The notes below the pieces were generated by a model, which ran no database searches, was not told the origin of the DNA, and saw only the letters and a list, made by a program, of their open reading frames with translations. From Spirogloea muscicola (Eukaryota > Streptophyta > Zygnematophyceae > Spirogloeales > Spirogloeaceae): 21,057 bases of DNA. Location of the stretch: assembly GCA_009602725.1 (NCBI GenBank), contig WELB01000206.1, positions 153,368-174,424 of the forward strand, given 5' to 3'. This document shows, in pieces, positions 8,159 to 18,945 of this stretch; positions within the stretch are counted from its first letter, which is position 1, and every line of letters begins with the position of its first letter. The translations under genes and the position numbers were made by a program.

Positions 8159-11100
8159 ATGGAAAGGTGGCACCGTGCCGCTTGCCGCTCTGAGTCTCCT
8201 CGCGCCGAGGCCTTTGATGGCTCACACTGTGGCCGCTCGAGTAGCTCACGACCGCGTGGCGGGGACGGACAGGTACGCAGGCCCCCCGCCCTGGCTCAGC
8301 CCGACTTCGAGCTGTACCACCACAGGTCAGTCGACCCTTCCTTCGTGCGCGAAGTTCGTCCACTATGCTGCATTGTGCCACTTGCACTGCACTCCCAGGA
8401 GCGGCAATGTGCAGCAATGTCTGCCAAGACTGCTGCAGTATGCTACATATGTAGCAGGACTGGATTAGTGTGTCCCTTTGCAAGGGCACGTGATGCTCAT
8501 CGTTCTCATAATCGCGACTCTGTCTCCTGTCTCGCCTCTGTTCACCTCTGCTTGCTTGCAGTGATGCCTTGTTTGCTGAGGTCGATGCCTTTGCAGCACG
8601 TCATGCAGGCCTTGTCCAAGTGTGTATACCTTCTTACAGCGACAGCAACCTCTCTGTACTCGGTCGTCAATCATTTTGTGCCTTACGAAGTGTATTTGCA
8701 ATGGCAAGGGTAGGAGCCCATTGCTCCGCATCTGGATGATGTGCCACTTTGAACCGCAAACCTTCTCTGGCTCGTTTCAGGTAGAGAAGCGGAGCCGGCA
8801 TGCAGGCAACTACAGCACAAGCTTGACAATTGTTACCATTGGCCAACAGGAGCAGACTTTCGATCATCGCATCCGCGTCTTGCTTGTAAGACACTGCACT
8901 GCATTTTGCTGGTTGCCCAGCAGATGTTGTTGCCTATGTTTTCCACAGCCCTGGTAGCTCATGCAAGCATTCCAGGCCTCCCAGGGGACTCCTTATATTG
9001 TGTTGCTTTCCAGCATGCTCTGCCGGTATTTGGTTGCCTCCAAGAAGTTGGACTTACCACAACCTTACAAATTTCACATGACTTCTCTGGGCTTCTGCCA
9101 AGTCAGGAGTGTGGGCAGCATGCCAGGGAGCCAATCACTTCGGAGTTGGCGCTGAGCTTGATAGCAGTGCTAGTGGGAGAGTACCTTGTTCCAGGATTGT
9201 CACAGAAAGCTCTCCAGCGCCTCCTTTCCAACCTGCTCATTAAGGTAGGGGGCTCAGCATAAGGCAGCACAGTCAATCAAACTAGGGGTGGTGGTTCATA
9301 CAATCTCATCCTTTGATTGCATTCGCAAATTAGTCTGCAGCCCTTGTCAGGGCCAGGCATCCATCTCAGATTTGCCCCCGCCACCTCTTGATGACTGCTG
9401 CCATGGTATGCAGATTATCCCTTTGGAGAATGTGAGTGGACGTAAGCTCTTCGAAGCCGGGGCATTTTGTGAGAGGAAAAATGGTGAATGACTACAAGTG
9501 CCGCCTCTCTTGTTTCGAAGTCATGCAAGTCAGTATCTCGGAAGTTTGTGCATACGAGGGGCAAAGAGCTATTTTGGCTGAGCGAGGCCGTACAAACTGC
9601 TCTTCAAGCACTATGCCTGGTTGCAGGGCGTGGGGTTGACCTCAACCGGAACTGGGGTCTCGATTGGGGCAAAAAGGAAAAGGTCTGCCCTCGCTGCTGA
9701 CATTATTTGTGTGGATATGCATGATGGCGAGTTGTGATCAGGCTTGCTGTCAGCAAGGGTAGGCTCGCCCACTTGGGCTGAAGTGAAGCATTCATTGCAG
9801 TAGCTGGGCTGAATGTTGATCATGACAGGACTATGACCCTAAGGAAGAGTTTCCTGGCACAGGGCCCTTCAGCGAGCCAGAGTCGCAGCTCCTTCGGCAG
9901 CTTGCTGTTGACTTCAGGCCCCATTTGTGGGTGAATGTTCATTCTGGTTCGGAGGTGAGGTGCCAGACTCAACTTGTCAAAGCAGCATAGAAACCAAAAA
10001 GTGGAAAAGGGACAGTAACTGCTGCTTTGAAGCACAAAGCTTCATGACCCTTGCTCAGAGTCCTGATCCTGTAGACATATTGACAAATTTCTCATGACAA
10101 TCCTGCACAGGCTCTGTTCATCCCCTATGACCACCGAAGCAGCGTGCCTCAGGATGGATCAGCAGAGCCAGTTGTGGAGCTATTAAGTAAGCTTAATGCG
10201 TGGCACTGCTCAAACGGCTGTGCTGTTGGCTCTGGAGGAGCATATGTAGGGTGAGCGCCTCTCCTTTGGTTGCTCTTTCACCTACATGCAGTACATGTGT
10301 AGTTTGATGAAGGTGCGTCGCAGTAATTAGCTACTTTACTATCTAGCAATTAGCTTCTTTACTATCTAGCAAGGGCCAGTGTCAAACAGCCATGGATTGT
10401 TTGCGAGAGGCTGATCATGTTGCCATGTCGTGCAGGTACCTGGCACATGGCACGGCAGTTGATCACCTCTTTGAGATTTTAGGTGTCCCAATTGCTGTGA
10501 CATTGGAGGTACACTTACACTAGAGGACCATAAGATGGCCTTTGCATCTGCGAGGACAAACGTCACGGTGCTGTGCTTATTAAACACTCTGCTCAATGTG
10601 CCAGAACTTCATCATTGCATGTGGCAGATATACGGAGATGAGAGTGCCCATGTCGATGATTGTTTTCGAGCATTCAACCCCGTCAATACCACAGACTTTT
10701 CGGTGAGCTGTCACGAGTACATCTCCCGCCTCAGCTTGTAATTACCTCCACTGTTTTTGCTGCTTTGGCCAGTTTGAATCTGTACAGGTTGCGAGTGTTG
10801 CTGTTCTACTTGGAGATGATGATATTGGAGCATTTGGTCCTCTGATTAGAGGATACAGACCTGATAATTGTCAAAGCATGAGGGTGCAGAGAGTGTTGAA
10901 GAAGTGGACAGCCCTTTTCGTCTCACTCCTCAACAGCCTGCCGCAGACACTTGAGGCTATACCACAGCGCCTCAAGCACCAGTATGCCTGGTCTAGAGCC
11001 CCAGCTAGTGATGTTTGGTTGCTACGTATGTCCTGGCCACCAGACCCATATCAGGAGGTGCAGGTGCAGACTCTCAGATTGTGCTTTGCGGTCTTACTGG

Positions 11101-11195
11101 GTCTGTGCGCAGGCCTTCTCCTTCTCCATTGTTTGCGTCGCACAGCACGGCTGTGGGTCATTAGGAGGAGACACCTTGTCCAGGGCCTCATTTAG
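8159..11195 (+). CDS. Plant-type M14 zinc metallocarboxypeptidase with C-terminal transmembrane anchor
   Basis: Eleven exons: 8159-8325, 8562-8619, 8781-8885, 9107-9244, 9414-9483, 9627-9682, 9829-9954, 10111-10250, 10436-10508, 10628-10702, 10890-11195; 437 residues, all junctions in phase. The catalytic set of family M14 is complete: zinc ligands H115 and E118 (GQHARE) and H236 (NVHSG), substrate-binding N186/R187 (DLNRNW), Y288, and catalytic E311 (TLEIYGD). It hydrolyses C-terminal residues from peptides. From memory the sequence closely tracks the Arabidopsis zinc carboxypeptidase At5g42320 (for example CERKNGRGVDLNRNWG and FNPVN). Residues 398-418 form a hydrophobic helix followed by an Arg-rich tail, consistent with a type I membrane protein whose catalytic domain lies in the lumen or outside. 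The predicted N-terminus has no signal peptide, so the first exon or start may be wrong. The gene is divergent from the SxxK hydrolase. Confidence 0.94.
10325..10370 (+). repeat. 23-bp tandem duplication in a carboxypeptidase intron
   Basis: Two head-to-tail 23-bp units (10325-10347 and 10348-10370) differ at one position. They lie in the intron between exons 8 and 9, 65 bp before the acceptor. Probably a recent slippage duplication without coding effect. Confidence 0.9.
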
Positions 11196-11972
11196 CCGAA
11201 CATCACTAGCAAATGTTTAGTTTCTAAAGGCCACCCACTGAGAGGCAAGCAACAACCAAGGAGGCACTTAAAGAGGACAAGTATCTGAAATTTAAGTCCA
11301 CTGCTCAGCTTAGACGTCACACCATGAGCCTGCTTGCATCTCTTCACCAATCTGTAGACTGACATCCAGCAGAGCAAATTTGATGGTGAGTATTCAGGTC
11401 GGTCTTCATGTCTCCAATGCTGCTCCCTTATGTACTGCATGATTCTGTCAGTGTTGGTATTAAATGTCAGTGTTTCACACTAGGTCGCTTTTCTTCCACA
11501 CGAGGGCCTCAGCATTGCACAGGCGCAGGCATAGGCCTGCTGGAGGTATGGTTGCAGCTAAAAGCTTCTGGTAAGAAGACCACCCAGCCTTCCACAGCCT
11601 TCAGAGTCCTGTTGAACTTTGGCAGCACGACATATCACAATGTCAAGGAGCAAAACAAGAGGTGCTGGCTTCGCATCAAATACACATCCCCTCAATCGCC
11701 TTCTTGTGTGGTCATGCTCTTACCAACTTCCTTGATCAATTTGTCACGTGCACAGCCACTGCCCCTGGGGACGAGCTACCACAACTATTGATATCACATG
11801 CCAGAAAAGGCTCAGTCTACAAGAGCTTTCAATGTCAGCACCTTGCTCTACACGGGCACCAATTAGTTGAAATTGGTGATTTACTAACTAAACGATCAGT
11901 AAATAGGGCGCCACCACTGGAGACAGATGACTTTCTGACAAAACATCAGGAGAGACCATCTAAAGTTCACAA
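11196..11972. other. Convergent 3' intergenic region, M14 gene / PDZ gene
   Basis: Between the stop codons of two converging genes. The open frames here, such as 11408-11791 on the + strand, have no recognisable motif and no coding look. I assign the stretch to the two 3' UTRs and spacer. Confidence 0.55.
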
Positions 11973-12963
11973 CTATGCTTGATACCTAGCACTTCCATTC
12001 TCGCCCATAGGTCTGCACTTCTGCACCTCGATTGTTACCTGGCAACATATGACTTCCGGTTAGCAAACGCTCTTGTAAGGTGATACATGTGTATATATTG
12101 GTGGCATTTGTGCTGAGCCTCAACATTGTGTAAGCCAACAAGAACCATGTGTGCTCAAGGTATGGTGGCTATCAAGACAAGCACAATATCACTGTGAAAA
12201 TAGATCTGAAGATTAGCCTGGAGTAACACTGCAGCTGACCTTTATATGAGCTGGATGTGTGCCAATTGCCGCCATGACCTGCATGAAGTAAGTGCTGATT
12301 GAGTAAGAGCAGCATTAAGAGCCGCTAAAATCGACATATGCACAACTAGATGGAGGTGCAGCCTGAGCATGACCATTGTTTCAGTACAAGATGGACTAAC
12401 CGTGTCAAAGCGCTCGCCCTTCACATTAAGGCGCACAATTTGCATGCCCTTTCGAACTCTTACGCCACCATATGACTCCTCCCTGCTGTAGACAATAGCG
12501 CTGGTAGCAATGAGCTCATCACCAACGTCCACTAGTCCAGACTTGTCGGCATTGCCTTCGGGCACCACCTCTGCCACAAATATCCCACCAGACCTGTCCT
12601 CCTCCAGCACCAAGCCTGCAGATTGCATCAGGAATGGTCGACAACACCCTCATGCATGCAGCCTCTCTACATGTGGTCAAGCCCACCTCAGTCTGGCTCT
12701 TGATCTATGTCAGCTCTTGTTCTTTGTCAGCAACTGCAAACAACGTGGAGTAGGAGGCCAGTTGGGCACACCGAGTGGCTTGCCGAGCTCGACTTTGATG
12801 CGGCTGCACCCTGGTGGTGGAGCATCTCTCTGCTTGGTGTCGCCTGATAGCTCAGCAGGCCCAAGCTGAGCTGCAGCAATGCAGCGCTTTGATTGGCCCT
12901 TTGCGCACTTTCCAAGGCCGAGAGGTGCAGCCCTCTTGAAGATGCTGAGCTCCGGCAAAGAGG
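11973..12963 (-). CDS. Small PDZ-domain protein, probably chloroplast-targeted; 5' end unresolved
   Basis: Exons (- strand): 12963 (uncertain) to 12772, 12615-12401, 12278-12240, 12038-11973 (stop TAG); the last three junctions agree in phase. The PDZ-like core begins with VELGKPLGLVLEED and continues with GIFVAEVVPEGNADKSG, VGDELIATSA and GMQIVRLNVKGERFDT, ending VMAAIGTHP and VTIEVQKC. It carries the PLG peptide-binding loop and the GNADKSG helix turn typical of plastid PDZ proteins such as ENH1-like proteins. No rubredoxin or protease domain follows; the protein stops 21 residues into the last exon. The likely role is as a scaffold or adaptor, partner unknown. The first exon shown could start at 12963 or at a nearer acceptor. 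I could not find an ATG in phase; a transit-peptide exon may lie in 12990-13340, where a G12 run and an n spoil the frame. Confidence 0.83.
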
Positions 12964-12989
12964 CTGCAGAATGGAACGGCGCCGACGGT

Positions 12990-13344
12990 CATCACCAGTG
13001 TGTAACTGCGCGACGGTGGCGGCAGCAGCCCTCTCATGCAGAAAAGAGAAGCAGGGTTGATGGCAGCAGCTCCTCTTGCAGCTTTGACGCCCTGCCCAGC
13101 TCGAGCAGTCACGCCTGGAGGACGCAAGGGGCAGCGCTGCGCAGCACGGTGGTCGGGCCTCCCGCGCCCGTCGCAAGGCGGCCGGGGGGGGGGGGCAGCC
13201 CGGGAGCGAAGGCAAGGGGCGGCAGAGGGCTTGCCTGCGAGGCGGCGGGGCGCGGCGCCGGCGCGGGGAGCAGCTGGCGGGCGGCGANGCGCCGGCGTCC
13301 CTCGGCTGCGCTGAATCACCAATCGCTGACGCGGGGGTACTCAA
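12990..13344 (-). other. Possible transit-peptide exon of the PDZ gene in a GC-rich island
   Basis: The - strand frame from 13344 is rich in Ala, Arg, Ser and Pro, like a chloroplast transit peptide. It has a phase-1 donor (GTGACT) near 13112 that would join in phase to the acceptor at 12963. It lacks an ATG, and the stretch contains 12 Gs in a row (13184-13195) and an unresolved base at 13288, so an assembly error may hide the true start. Suggestive only. Confidence 0.3.
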
Positions 13345-13651
13345 TGATCGCGCCCTGTCTGCCTAGCTCGTGGCTCCGCAAACACAGTCATGAACACCCT
13401 CTTCATGCACCTGGCTGGCTTTCACAGCGGCTCTTCTGACATCTGGCCGCTCTTCTTCTTCCACAGCCACTGCCCAGGCAACCCACCGTCGCAACTTCTC
13501 AATCCACCGCCCGTGCTTCGTTAGAGCGCCACCAGACCCCACCTTGGTGAGCTTTCTACCGGCTCCTGCATCCACTCCAAAGCACCATCCACTGGTACTC
13601 CCTTTTCTCCCCCCTAGCCAGCTCATTACCCAGTTAACAGGACATTTGTAA

Positions 13652-13703
13652 GGCTAGAATTGGCCTCCCTTTCAATTTCATGCGCACCGCGCGCCTTCTC
13701 TCT
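13652..13703 (-). repeat. 52-bp repeat copy A, matching the LINE 3' terminus
   Basis: It matches 18700-18750 with two substitutions and one single-base gap, in the same orientation. The match ends abruptly on both sides. It may be a 5'-truncated relic of the LINE, the tail of a SINE that uses the same 3' end, or an older dispersed repeat. Confidence 0.85.
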
Positions 13704-14039
13704 CTTCTCAGGAGAACAAGTTGCCAGCTGGCTGACTTCCTCTCTACCTCCAGGCCCACCGCCACTGACACAAACAGCACCCAGAGTGTGCGCTTTGCTT
13801 GCATGCAAGTCCACCTTGTCCCTACATAGCCGCTGTCCTATTTGGTTGCCTCTGAAGTGACAAGCCCAACCGGGCGGGTGGGCAGTAGGCCACGGAGCTG
13901 GCCCCGTGGTATCCCCTGGTATCCCCCGGCTTCAAGCACGCTCACAATGCCAGCGACCGTAAATCACCACATCTGCACCCCTTGCAGCTTCTGGCAATCA
14001 TACTTGTCACCCACTCTCTCCTGTGTCATGTGCATCCCT

Positions 14040-14044
14040 TTACA
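14040..14044 (-). other. TGTAA poly(A) signal, Rpn5 gene
   Basis: TTACA on the + strand lies about 205 bp beyond the Rpn5 stop. Position and motif only. Confidence 0.35.
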
Positions 14045-14248
14045 TGCACAGCTGCCTCTCTAACTTCTGCCTGTGCCCAACACACTGCAGATCATGCAAT
14101 ATGATCCTGCTCCTTGACATTCTGTAGCAGTGGAAAGAATCAACAGCCAAGAGAGGCTGGTTGCAGTGAGCTCCTCAAACAATGAGCCTTTGCTTGCACC
14201 GACACACAGAGGTTGCTGGCTGGCACCACTGCCAATTGGAAAGCATGC

Positions 14249-17200
14249 TCAATTCACCTTCAAGTTGACCTTGTGCACCATCGTCTCCTTGTGAATCTGA
14301 TGGCAGCTCTTCTCCACCAAGTCCAGAAGCTTCTCTATGCTTATGGACCAGGTATTCAGGACCTCATTGCTGTCCTTGCGGCCCTGCTTCATGAGAAATT
14401 GACTGAGGTAAATGACACAGGAGGAGGACAGGCAAAATAGGACATAAACCATGCAGTCTCATTAGGATCTCCTGAAAAGAGCTACTTGCTTCAATCAAAT
14501 ATGGGACTTACCTGGAAAGAAACAACACTAGCAGGTCGATCGACCTTCGCATACAATGCTCTAGAGACGACCATTTCCGAGAGATGCTTTTCAGTGTCCT
14601 GCTCGACAGAGGACACATGATGCATACAGTTGAGGTATCAGTATCAGCCTGGTGCTCAGCCTGGTGGAACGGCCATTTACAACATGGGAACAAGTACGTG
14701 CCCCTTCAACAGTTGCCCTCAAACTTACAGCCATGGGAAGATCCAAAAGCTCCGAGAGTCGCTTCAAGTGGATTCTGGTATAGTACTTAGATATCACCAG
14801 AATGTTCTGAAGACCACATTAGAAAATGTCAGGATAACCTGATAAAACTAAATATAGGCAAAACACGATCCCCTGCCTCACAGGCATGTCCTGCATCCAC
14901 AATCAACATACTGTGGTGGGATGACTGCCTAATGTGAGCTTACATGCTCTATGACTCTTTGACGGAGAGTTTCCAGGGCTTTCCCACCAGCCTCGCCTCC
15001 AAAGAGTTCGTTCTGCTCCCCAAGCTCATAGCCATATTCGGTGGCAAGATGTGGCCAATTGACAACTTCCATGGTGATGAAAAGCTTCAGCAGGGACCTG
15101 ACATACAGTCAGACAATTGTGCTTGATACCAAGTCAGAAGCCCCATCACTTGGAAATGATTGCCTATCCACAGTACATGCTCCATTCTTTGCTTACAGTG
15201 GTCACCAAACTAGCAGAATTTGCAGGCTGCTAACCTGAACTTGGGAAGCTCTCGGAGTTTCTTATCCTCATACGTGCTATGCAGCAGGCTTGATTGCATG
15301 CTGTCATGAGGTGCAAGTGTAAGGTACCAGCATATTCGCTTCAAGACCTGTTTCACATTTGGATGCCAGCCTACATCAAAAGGGTGACTGCATTGAATAT
15401 CTACCAAATAACAACGGGCATAAAGGGTTGCACGGGCAATGGGCAAGCAATGGAGCACATCAAAGATGAGCTAAGCATTGACAGCCAAGTGGAAAGGCAC
15501 GTACAGATTGCCATTTGGTGGGGTCATCCTGAATTGACGGACTATCATATATTGATTGATAGCACCGACAGATCTCCAAGTAGTCACTGTTGTTGGAATT
15601 ATATCTGTGAAGTTTCTGTAAAGAGTGAGGACTTGTCGCTTGATGCACACCTTGATGCAGATGTTACTTCTTGATAGCCTTTGAGACCATCGTCCTTGGC
15701 AAACATAGACGGAGGCAGACTCACCCCTAGCTAGAAGCATGGCCTTTGCTACAGCAGTTGATGCCTTCAAAAAGTGTGACCAGCCTGACATACCTGATCA
15801 TCAGTTCGTAATATATCTGCTTAAGTTCTGGAAGCGTGGGTATATCTGGAGCAGCAGCCTCCACAACAGTGGCATCCATTGCCCGACCCTTCTTCTTCTC
15901 CTTTTTTGGTTCCTCGGTGAAAACACGAGGGTTGATCTTCTTCGCCAATATTTGCGCCCTCATGTAGTCTTTATGGTCCAAGCAGAGTCGAACCTGACAA
16001 CAATCTGAGGCAAGTGAGTGCCTACACCTACGTCCTTCAACTCTGGTGCCTATGTTGCTGCTCTGCACAGCTAAAAGCATGTGAAAAGCCTGCTCCTGTG
16101 GAGAACAGACATAGGCGAGCTCAAAAGTAAGGAGACTCCTGGCTTCATTTCTTCTACTACCTGCTTATGCTTAAATGAGTAACTTGACATATCTGAGCAC
16201 GAAAATACCTGCTCCAGTATGAATGCTATCTTCTCTGTTTTGGCCATAGCACCAAAGGTTTCTACCTGCAGCCAACAGCTGACTGCATCAGCATACGATT
16301 GATTGAGATAGAATCACAACCTGCATAGTCACTGCAAACGATTCCTGTGTGCCTTGCTTTGTGCATCAGAATTGGACAAATGATCAAACAGATGCCCATG
16401 CTGTCATCAGGGCGCATGTACAACAACTTACTTACCGCCACTTCCTGCATAATTTCTGCAGCTTCTTTTACTTCTCCTTGATCCTCTTTGATCTTTGCCA
16501 GCTTCTTTGTCAATCGAGCTCTCTCAATCTCTACATATATCTGCACAGTATAGTTTTGAATCCAAAAAGATGAGCACATATGCATCAGCAGACAGCAGCA
16601 CAATTCTTCAGTGGATCCTCTACCCTCTGCCAAATTCTAAGACCCCTGATCCTTTTGTCCAAAAGCGAGACTTGAACAGCCCTTTCTCGTTTGAAACTGC
16701 CTAATAGCAGTCTTTCACTTTGTGGCACCAAAGGTGCCTGGCCCAGGCAAATCTCTTGATGCGGAAAGATGAGCAAACTGGGGGCACAACTTCCAGTTGA
16801 CATTCAGGCGAGGGAGACCTTGTTCAGTCTTTGCGCATGCTACCTGCATATCATATTCTGACAAACAAATCTACCTTGCCCGCAGTAACGTTGTTCAAGG
16901 TCTTGATGAGCTCCATGCGGGTATCCAAGTCAGGTGTTGCATCAACATAGGTCATGGCCTCCTTTACCATTGCAGTTATTGCCTGGATCATGGACAATGT
17001 AACGAAGTTCAGGGTTCAGCAGAGAAGACAAGATCATCTATCTCTGAGCAACTGGGAGTTTATTAACGACGTCTACAGGCATACTAAGAGGTGAAGCTAA
17101 ATTAGTGTCTAGCATCTATACTGTGGCTATGCTGAACTCGAAGATGTACAGATATGAGCTACAAGCTTGCCCAAAGGAAGCCTGTAATAATTTGCAATTG

Positions 17201-18113
17201 TTACCGCATGCATGCACGCCCTTGACGCCCTTGTCTCGAGCTGACTCAGAAGAAAGCTGGAATACAGTTGTCTTCCAACAGCTTCTACTGTATCTCAGCT
17301 GTTACCTGCTTGAGCTGAGCTCGCCGTTTTGCAAGAAGCATGATGTGCTCATTGAGGACCTTCCATGCCTTTGCCTCGTAGCAGATTTGAATAATAGCCA
17401 GAACCACTTTCCTAGTAGAGACCACATCTGCCGCCTGTCCAAGCACAATGATAGCGATGTCAAGCCAGCTGCTCTTTACGCACGACCCAACTTGACTACA
17501 GCCTACTACAAGTAATTGACAAAAAGTGTTGAGCATTGCCATGAAAGAGCTCCAGTCCCAAACAAGCGCCCAACGACAAGCCTCTGCCACCTAAACAAAC
17601 TACAACAAGGTACAACACTTCTAGTGTATCGCCTCCTCTTCAACGGCAGTCATCATATCAGTCTGCAGTAGAAGGCGTGCCGGCGGCTACCACTGATACA
17701 CAGCTACTGAAAGCGAGCCTCGAGGACAGAGATGCAGCAGTGCTGAGAGCAGTACCAGTCGCATCTGCTTCTCCAGGGTCAGGAGGTTCTCCAAGGCCTT
17801 GTTTAGCTTTCCGTCCTGCTCCGCTCAAAAGCCAGAGTCGAAAGATGAGCTTGGGAGCCAAGTACGGGGGGGCCGCCATGCATGTGCGCAAAGCTGGTCA
17901 GCAGGATACGCGCTGCGAGCTTCTGTAAGGAGAGGGCACACCCAGGCGGTGCTAGGTCAGTACAGCCACCTGCCGCGCCAGCTCCCTCTGCGCATCGATG
18001 TCTTTGTCCAGGTTGTCCTGGTCGATCGCACGGTTCTCCCCAGGAGCCTCTGCCTTGGCATCGGCAGCAGGCACAGTGGGCCTGGCCTCCGAGTCCTCCT
18101 CCATGGCGCTCAT
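14249..18113 (-). CDS. RPN5: 26S proteasome regulatory subunit Rpn5 / PSMD12
   Basis: Thirteen exons (- strand): 18113-17970, 17818-17756, 17434-17306, 16982-16875, 16540-16436, 16265-16209, 15993-15794, 15604-15505, 15347-15235, 15097-14944, 14806-14729, 14598-14512, 14383-14249 (stop). All junctions are canonical and in phase, giving 490 residues; homologues have about 440-460, and the excess is an acidic N-terminus. Rpn5 is a PCI-domain scaffold of the 19S lid, acting in ubiquitin-dependent protein degradation in nucleus and cytosol. Diagnostic stretches: [57 protein letters not shown] and IYYELMIRY. In the C-terminal PCI domain (about residues 300-450): [44 protein letters not shown] and [12 protein letters not shown] Lys-rich insert ([10 protein letters not shown]) after exon 7's helix is as in other Rpn5 proteins. 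Start M1 at 18113 has a second ATG three codons on. It is a single housekeeping gene in tandem behind the PDZ gene. Confidence 0.96.
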
Positions 18114-18699
18114 GGCGGCGCAGAGAGCGCGCCTTTCCCTTTCTCGTCCAACCAGGCAATATCCTCTCTCACTTGGCCGTAATTGGAGAGGTCCCGCCCG
18201 CCGGCGCTCGCGAGAACGGCGACCGAGGGGACGCTTGGTCAAGAGGTCTCAGTTCAAGAGGCTCGCCGCTCACGGACGGGGCGGTCGCACAGCAGCGCCG
18301 GCCTGGCTCTCGGCTTCCGGGAGAGGAGGGCACGCCGGCGCGGGTGCCGCCACCGCGGCGGCCTCCTGGACGCGGGCCGCGGCGGCGGCCCCTGCGAGGG
18401 CGTCGACGGCGCGAGGGACGTGAGCGCGATTGGGGGTTGGGGCGTACGGGGCTTTGAGCGGCCGACCGCCGGACGAGGACGCAACGGCCCAACGCCGCCA
18501 CGCCGCCCCGTTGCGTCATGCTGGCCGCTCCAGGGAGCCCCGGCAACGCGCCCCTTTCCCATGGGGCCTTCCGGCCCTTTCTGACCGCATACAACCCTCT
18601 GGGCTGGCCTCTCACAGGCATTGCCGTAGAGTGGAAGAGCTGGTTCTCTTTTCTTGGGCAAAGGTGTCAAATTGCGGCTGATAGGAGGTGATCGCTACG
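18114..18699. other. GC-rich upstream region of Rpn5 up to the LINE end
   Basis: Very GC-rich DNA next to the Rpn5 start, presumably its promoter. Several overlapping Arg/Pro/Gly-rich open frames exist on both strands but look like composition artefacts. The LINE 3' end abuts it at about 18700. Confidence 0.55.
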
Positions 18700-18750
18700 G
18701 GCTAGGATTGCCTCCCTTTCAATATCATGCGCACCGCGCGCCTTCTCTCT
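18700..18750 (-). repeat. 51-bp repeat copy B at the LINE 3' end
   Basis: It pairs with 13652-13703 (about 49 of 52 aligned positions identical). It lies at the far end of the LINE 3' UTR, just before the GC-rich Rpn5 upstream DNA. Confidence 0.85.
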
Positions 18751-18821
18751 ACGAAGAAGTGGCACTCCCAATGGGGGCAAGGGCTGCGAAAAAGAAGAAA
18801 GGGCTCACCCATTGAGGATAT

Positions 18822-18840
18822 GGGCTGGAACAGCCAGCCC
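18822..18840 (-). other. Hairpin in the LINE 3' UTR
   Basis: A perfect 7-bp stem (GGGCTGG / CCAGCCC) with a 5-base loop lies about 105 bp after the ORF stop. LINE reverse transcriptases often recognise a 3' UTR stem-loop in their template RNA; that role here is inference. Confidence 0.6.
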
Positions 18841-18945
18841 AAGAAAAAGAATGAACACAGTTCAAAAAGGGGGCTAAGCGAAGCACTTAGGTGAAGCACT
18901 AAGAAAGGCAAGCACACAAGAAGAAACAAAGCAGCTACTAATCAC

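Larger units (their letters stand above)
13345..14248. other. Intergenic region between Rpn5 3' end and PDZ 5' end
   Basis: It holds the Rpn5 3' UTR (right part), the upstream region of the PDZ gene (left part) and a 52-bp repeat copy at 13652-13703. A - strand frame at 13363-13626 reads TKHGRWIEKLRRW but I recognise no family in it. No RNA gene is seen. Confidence 0.5.

Noticed and set aside
11408-11982. + strand frames of 106-127 aa as a gene
   Set aside because: No motif or domain, the composition looks non-coding, and they lie in a convergent 3' region overlapping the PDZ last exon.
13363-13626. - strand frame with TKHGRWIEKLRRW as a separate small gene
   Set aside because: No recognised family, no clear start or splice partner, and it overlaps the presumed PDZ upstream region.
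13820-13960. tRNA-like or SINE head with pol III A/B boxes upstream of repeat copy A
   Set aside because: I looked for A and B box matches on the - strand and found only weak, non-consensus stretches.
18169-18681. Several Arg/Pro-rich frames on both strands upstream of Rpn5
   Set aside because: High GC lengthens random open frames. There are no motifs, and they overlap one another in different frames.
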